Source: Campylobacterota bacterium (GTDB lineage: Bacteria; Campylobacterota; Campylobacteria; Campylobacterales; SZUA-545). Taken from it: DNA of 6,345 nucleotides. The position numbers and the translations under genes were made by a program. This document shows, piece after piece, positions 5,627 to 6,345 of the stretch. The stretch lies in the NCBI GenBank assembly GCA_030836705.1, contig JAUPLZ010000208.1, positions 1-6,345 of the forward strand, in the 5' to 3' direction. Position 1 is the first letter of the stretch. Each line of letters opens with the position of its first letter. The notes beneath the pieces are model-generated. The model was not told where the DNA came from and searched no databases. It was given only the letters and a program-made list of their open reading frames with translations.

Positions 5627-5645
5627 TTTATTTTGTGGAAGTTCC
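5627..5645. repeat. 19-bp direct repeat, copy 2
   Basis: Identical to 5084-5102; the two copies start 543 bases apart and enclose the 133-residue gene with its palindrome and terminator. This copy lies 33 bases before the gene at 5678, and its TTGTGG forms the candidate -35 of that gene. Confidence 0.85.
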
Positions 5646-5661
5646 CAGATGAAGATATAAA
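5633..5661 (+). promoter_or_regulatory. Candidate promoter of the 140-residue gene
   Basis: TTGTGG (5633-5638), a 17-base spacer and TATAAA (5656-5661) form a sigma-70-like arrangement just after a strong terminator. That terminator makes a new promoter here necessary if the next gene is expressed. It would give a very short leader of about 10 bases, with the ribosome site AAAGGA at 5665-5670 close to the transcript start. Confidence 0.4.
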
Positions 5662-5677
5662 CTAAAAGGAATAAACA

Positions 5678-6100
5678 ATGAAAAAAATAACGAAAAACAT
5701 GAAAAATAAAATTGTAACTTTAAAAGAGTTCAAAATTAATGCTGAGCATAACAACTCAAATATAGATCAACAGATAGTTGGCAATTTGTTAAAAGATAGA
5801 TTCAATGCCAAAGATGACATTGCTGAAATAGTTGTTTCAATTTATAAAATGATTTTCACAACTGATATTAAAAAGGTACTATCTTCTTTACGAGATAGTC
5901 ACATTGGATTAACAAGGGAAGAAGTGGAGTCGGCAATTGTATATTTAAATAAAGCATATTACATTGCATATTTTCAATCAAAACAGAGTGGCGAAGGTTT
6001 AATATCTTCCGTAATTGAATCATTAAGAAATTATGAGTGTCATGGAAAAAATTGTGATTGCTCAGTGCATTCATTAAATGTCACTTATCATGTAAATTAA
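5678..6100 (+). CDS. Unrecognised 140-residue protein with Cys-rich tail
   Basis: No family recognised. The N terminus is Lys-rich (MKKITKNMKNK). The body is helical and soluble: DQQIVGNLLKDRF (residues 30-42), DIAEIVVSIYKMIF (47-60), DIKKVLSSLRD (63-73), TREEVESAIVYLNKAYYIAYFQS (79-101) and LISSVIESLRNY (108-119). The tail carries CHGKNCDCSVH (121-131), a compact Cys/His cluster that could bind a metal, though spacing does not match a zinc finger type I can name. The first ATG is chosen because AAAGGA lies seven bases upstream; the internal Met at residue 8 has no such site. It has its own candidate promoter and follows a terminator. No terminator is seen after it, so the next gene may share its transcript. 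Confidence 0.72.
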   Translation: MKKITKNMKNKIVTLKEFKINAEHNNSNIDQQIVGNLLKDRFNAKDDIAEIVVSIYKMIFTTDIKKVLSSLRDSHIGLTREEVESAIVYLNKAYYIAYFQSKQSGEGLISSVIESLRNYECHGKNCDCSVHSLNVTYHVN

Positions 6101-6112
6101 AAATACATTCTA

Positions 6113-6169
6113 ATATGCATATAAAGTAGGTTTCCAGTAATGGTTTAATCAACAAGTCCTCAGTAGAGG
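6113..6169 (+). promoter_or_regulatory. Possible promoter and leader hairpin before the last gene
   Basis: A 10-bp palindrome ATATGCATAT (6113-6122) overlaps TATAAA (6120-6125), a possible -10 without a good -35. A small hairpin CCTC-AGTA-GAGG (6158-6169) follows, just before the AAGGA ribosome site at 6175-6179. Each element is short and could be chance. Confidence 0.25.
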
Positions 6170-6183
6170 CGAAGAAGGAAAAA

Positions 6184-6345
6184 ATGAACAAATCAACACA
6201 ACAAATTAAACTTATCAATGAACTTATTAAAGTTTTTAAAGCAAAATATCATGAAATTGATATATATGAAAAAAGAAAAATAGGTGTTAATAAAAGAAGA
6301 ACACAAATGCAATATACAAACTTGAAACATTTAAGTTTTGCTTTG
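6184..6345 (+). CDS. Unrecognised protein, first 54 residues (partial)
   Basis: The frame is open from the ATG at 6184 to the right edge, and its C terminus lies outside the window. AAGGA four bases upstream supports the start. The visible part is a probable N-terminal helix STQQIKLINELIKVFKAKY (residues 4-22) followed by a basic Lys/Arg-rich stretch around EKRKIGVNKRRTQ (29-41), which could contact nucleic acid. I recognise no family from this fragment. It lies 83 bases after the 140-residue gene without a visible terminator between them. Confidence 0.6.
   Translation, partial: MNKSTQQIKLINELIKVFKAKYHEIDIYEKRKIGVNKRRTQMQYTNLKHLSFAL

Noticed and set aside
5868..6074. 68-codon minus-strand frame
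   Set aside because: It is antisense to the 140-residue gene, which has a good ribosome site and a candidate promoter; no start signal is seen for the antisense frame.
1..6345. CRISPR array, tRNA, rRNA or insertion sequence
   Set aside because: No regularly spaced repeats, no cloverleaf-like or rRNA-like sequence and no transposase motif were found by eye on either strand.

Overview
The window is AT-rich (roughly one third G+C by eye), with Lys/Asn/Ile-rich proteins, A-rich spacers and good AAGGA-type ribosome binding sites. These features and the protein types suggest a Campylobacterota genome (Sulfurimonas/Arcobacter-like), probably a mobile or genomic island. This assignment is inference; no rRNA, tRNA or core gene is present to confirm it.

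Left half (1-2903, minus strand): the promoter-proximal part of a BREX anti-phage operon, in the order brxA (TTG start at 2903), brxB (ATGA overlap with brxA) and brxC (GTG start at 1677, running off the left edge after 559 codons). This order fits BREX type 1 or type 5. The methyltransferase pglX, pglZ and the last gene (brxL or a helicase) would lie beyond base 1. No brxR-type WYL regulator and no brxE is found upstream of brxA.

Middle (2904-3425): a gene-free divergent intergenic region. It holds a minus-facing terminator-like hairpin near the BREX side and a long multi-helix leader in front of the first plus-strand gene.

Right half (3426-6345, plus strand): a string of small genes. The first is a stand-alone ArdC N-terminal (ssDNA-binding, antirestriction-type) domain protein with its own terminator. 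Next come a DUF2958 protein, a 366-base gene-free gap, a probable DUF7222-type protein and a 35-residue micro-ORF. Last are three small proteins I do not recognise, at 5192-5593, 5678-6100 and from 6184 off the right edge. A 19-bp direct repeat precedes two of the unrecognised genes, and a near-perfect 17-bp palindrome lies just upstream of the first.

Reading of the whole: ArdC-N and DUF2958 proteins are typical accessory genes of conjugative elements and plasmids, so the BREX operon is probably carried by, or inserted into, such an element. The most interesting candidates for something undescribed are the unrecognised small genes with their repeats, the structured leader of the ArdC-like gene, and the back-to-back placement of a restriction-like system and an antirestriction-type gene.
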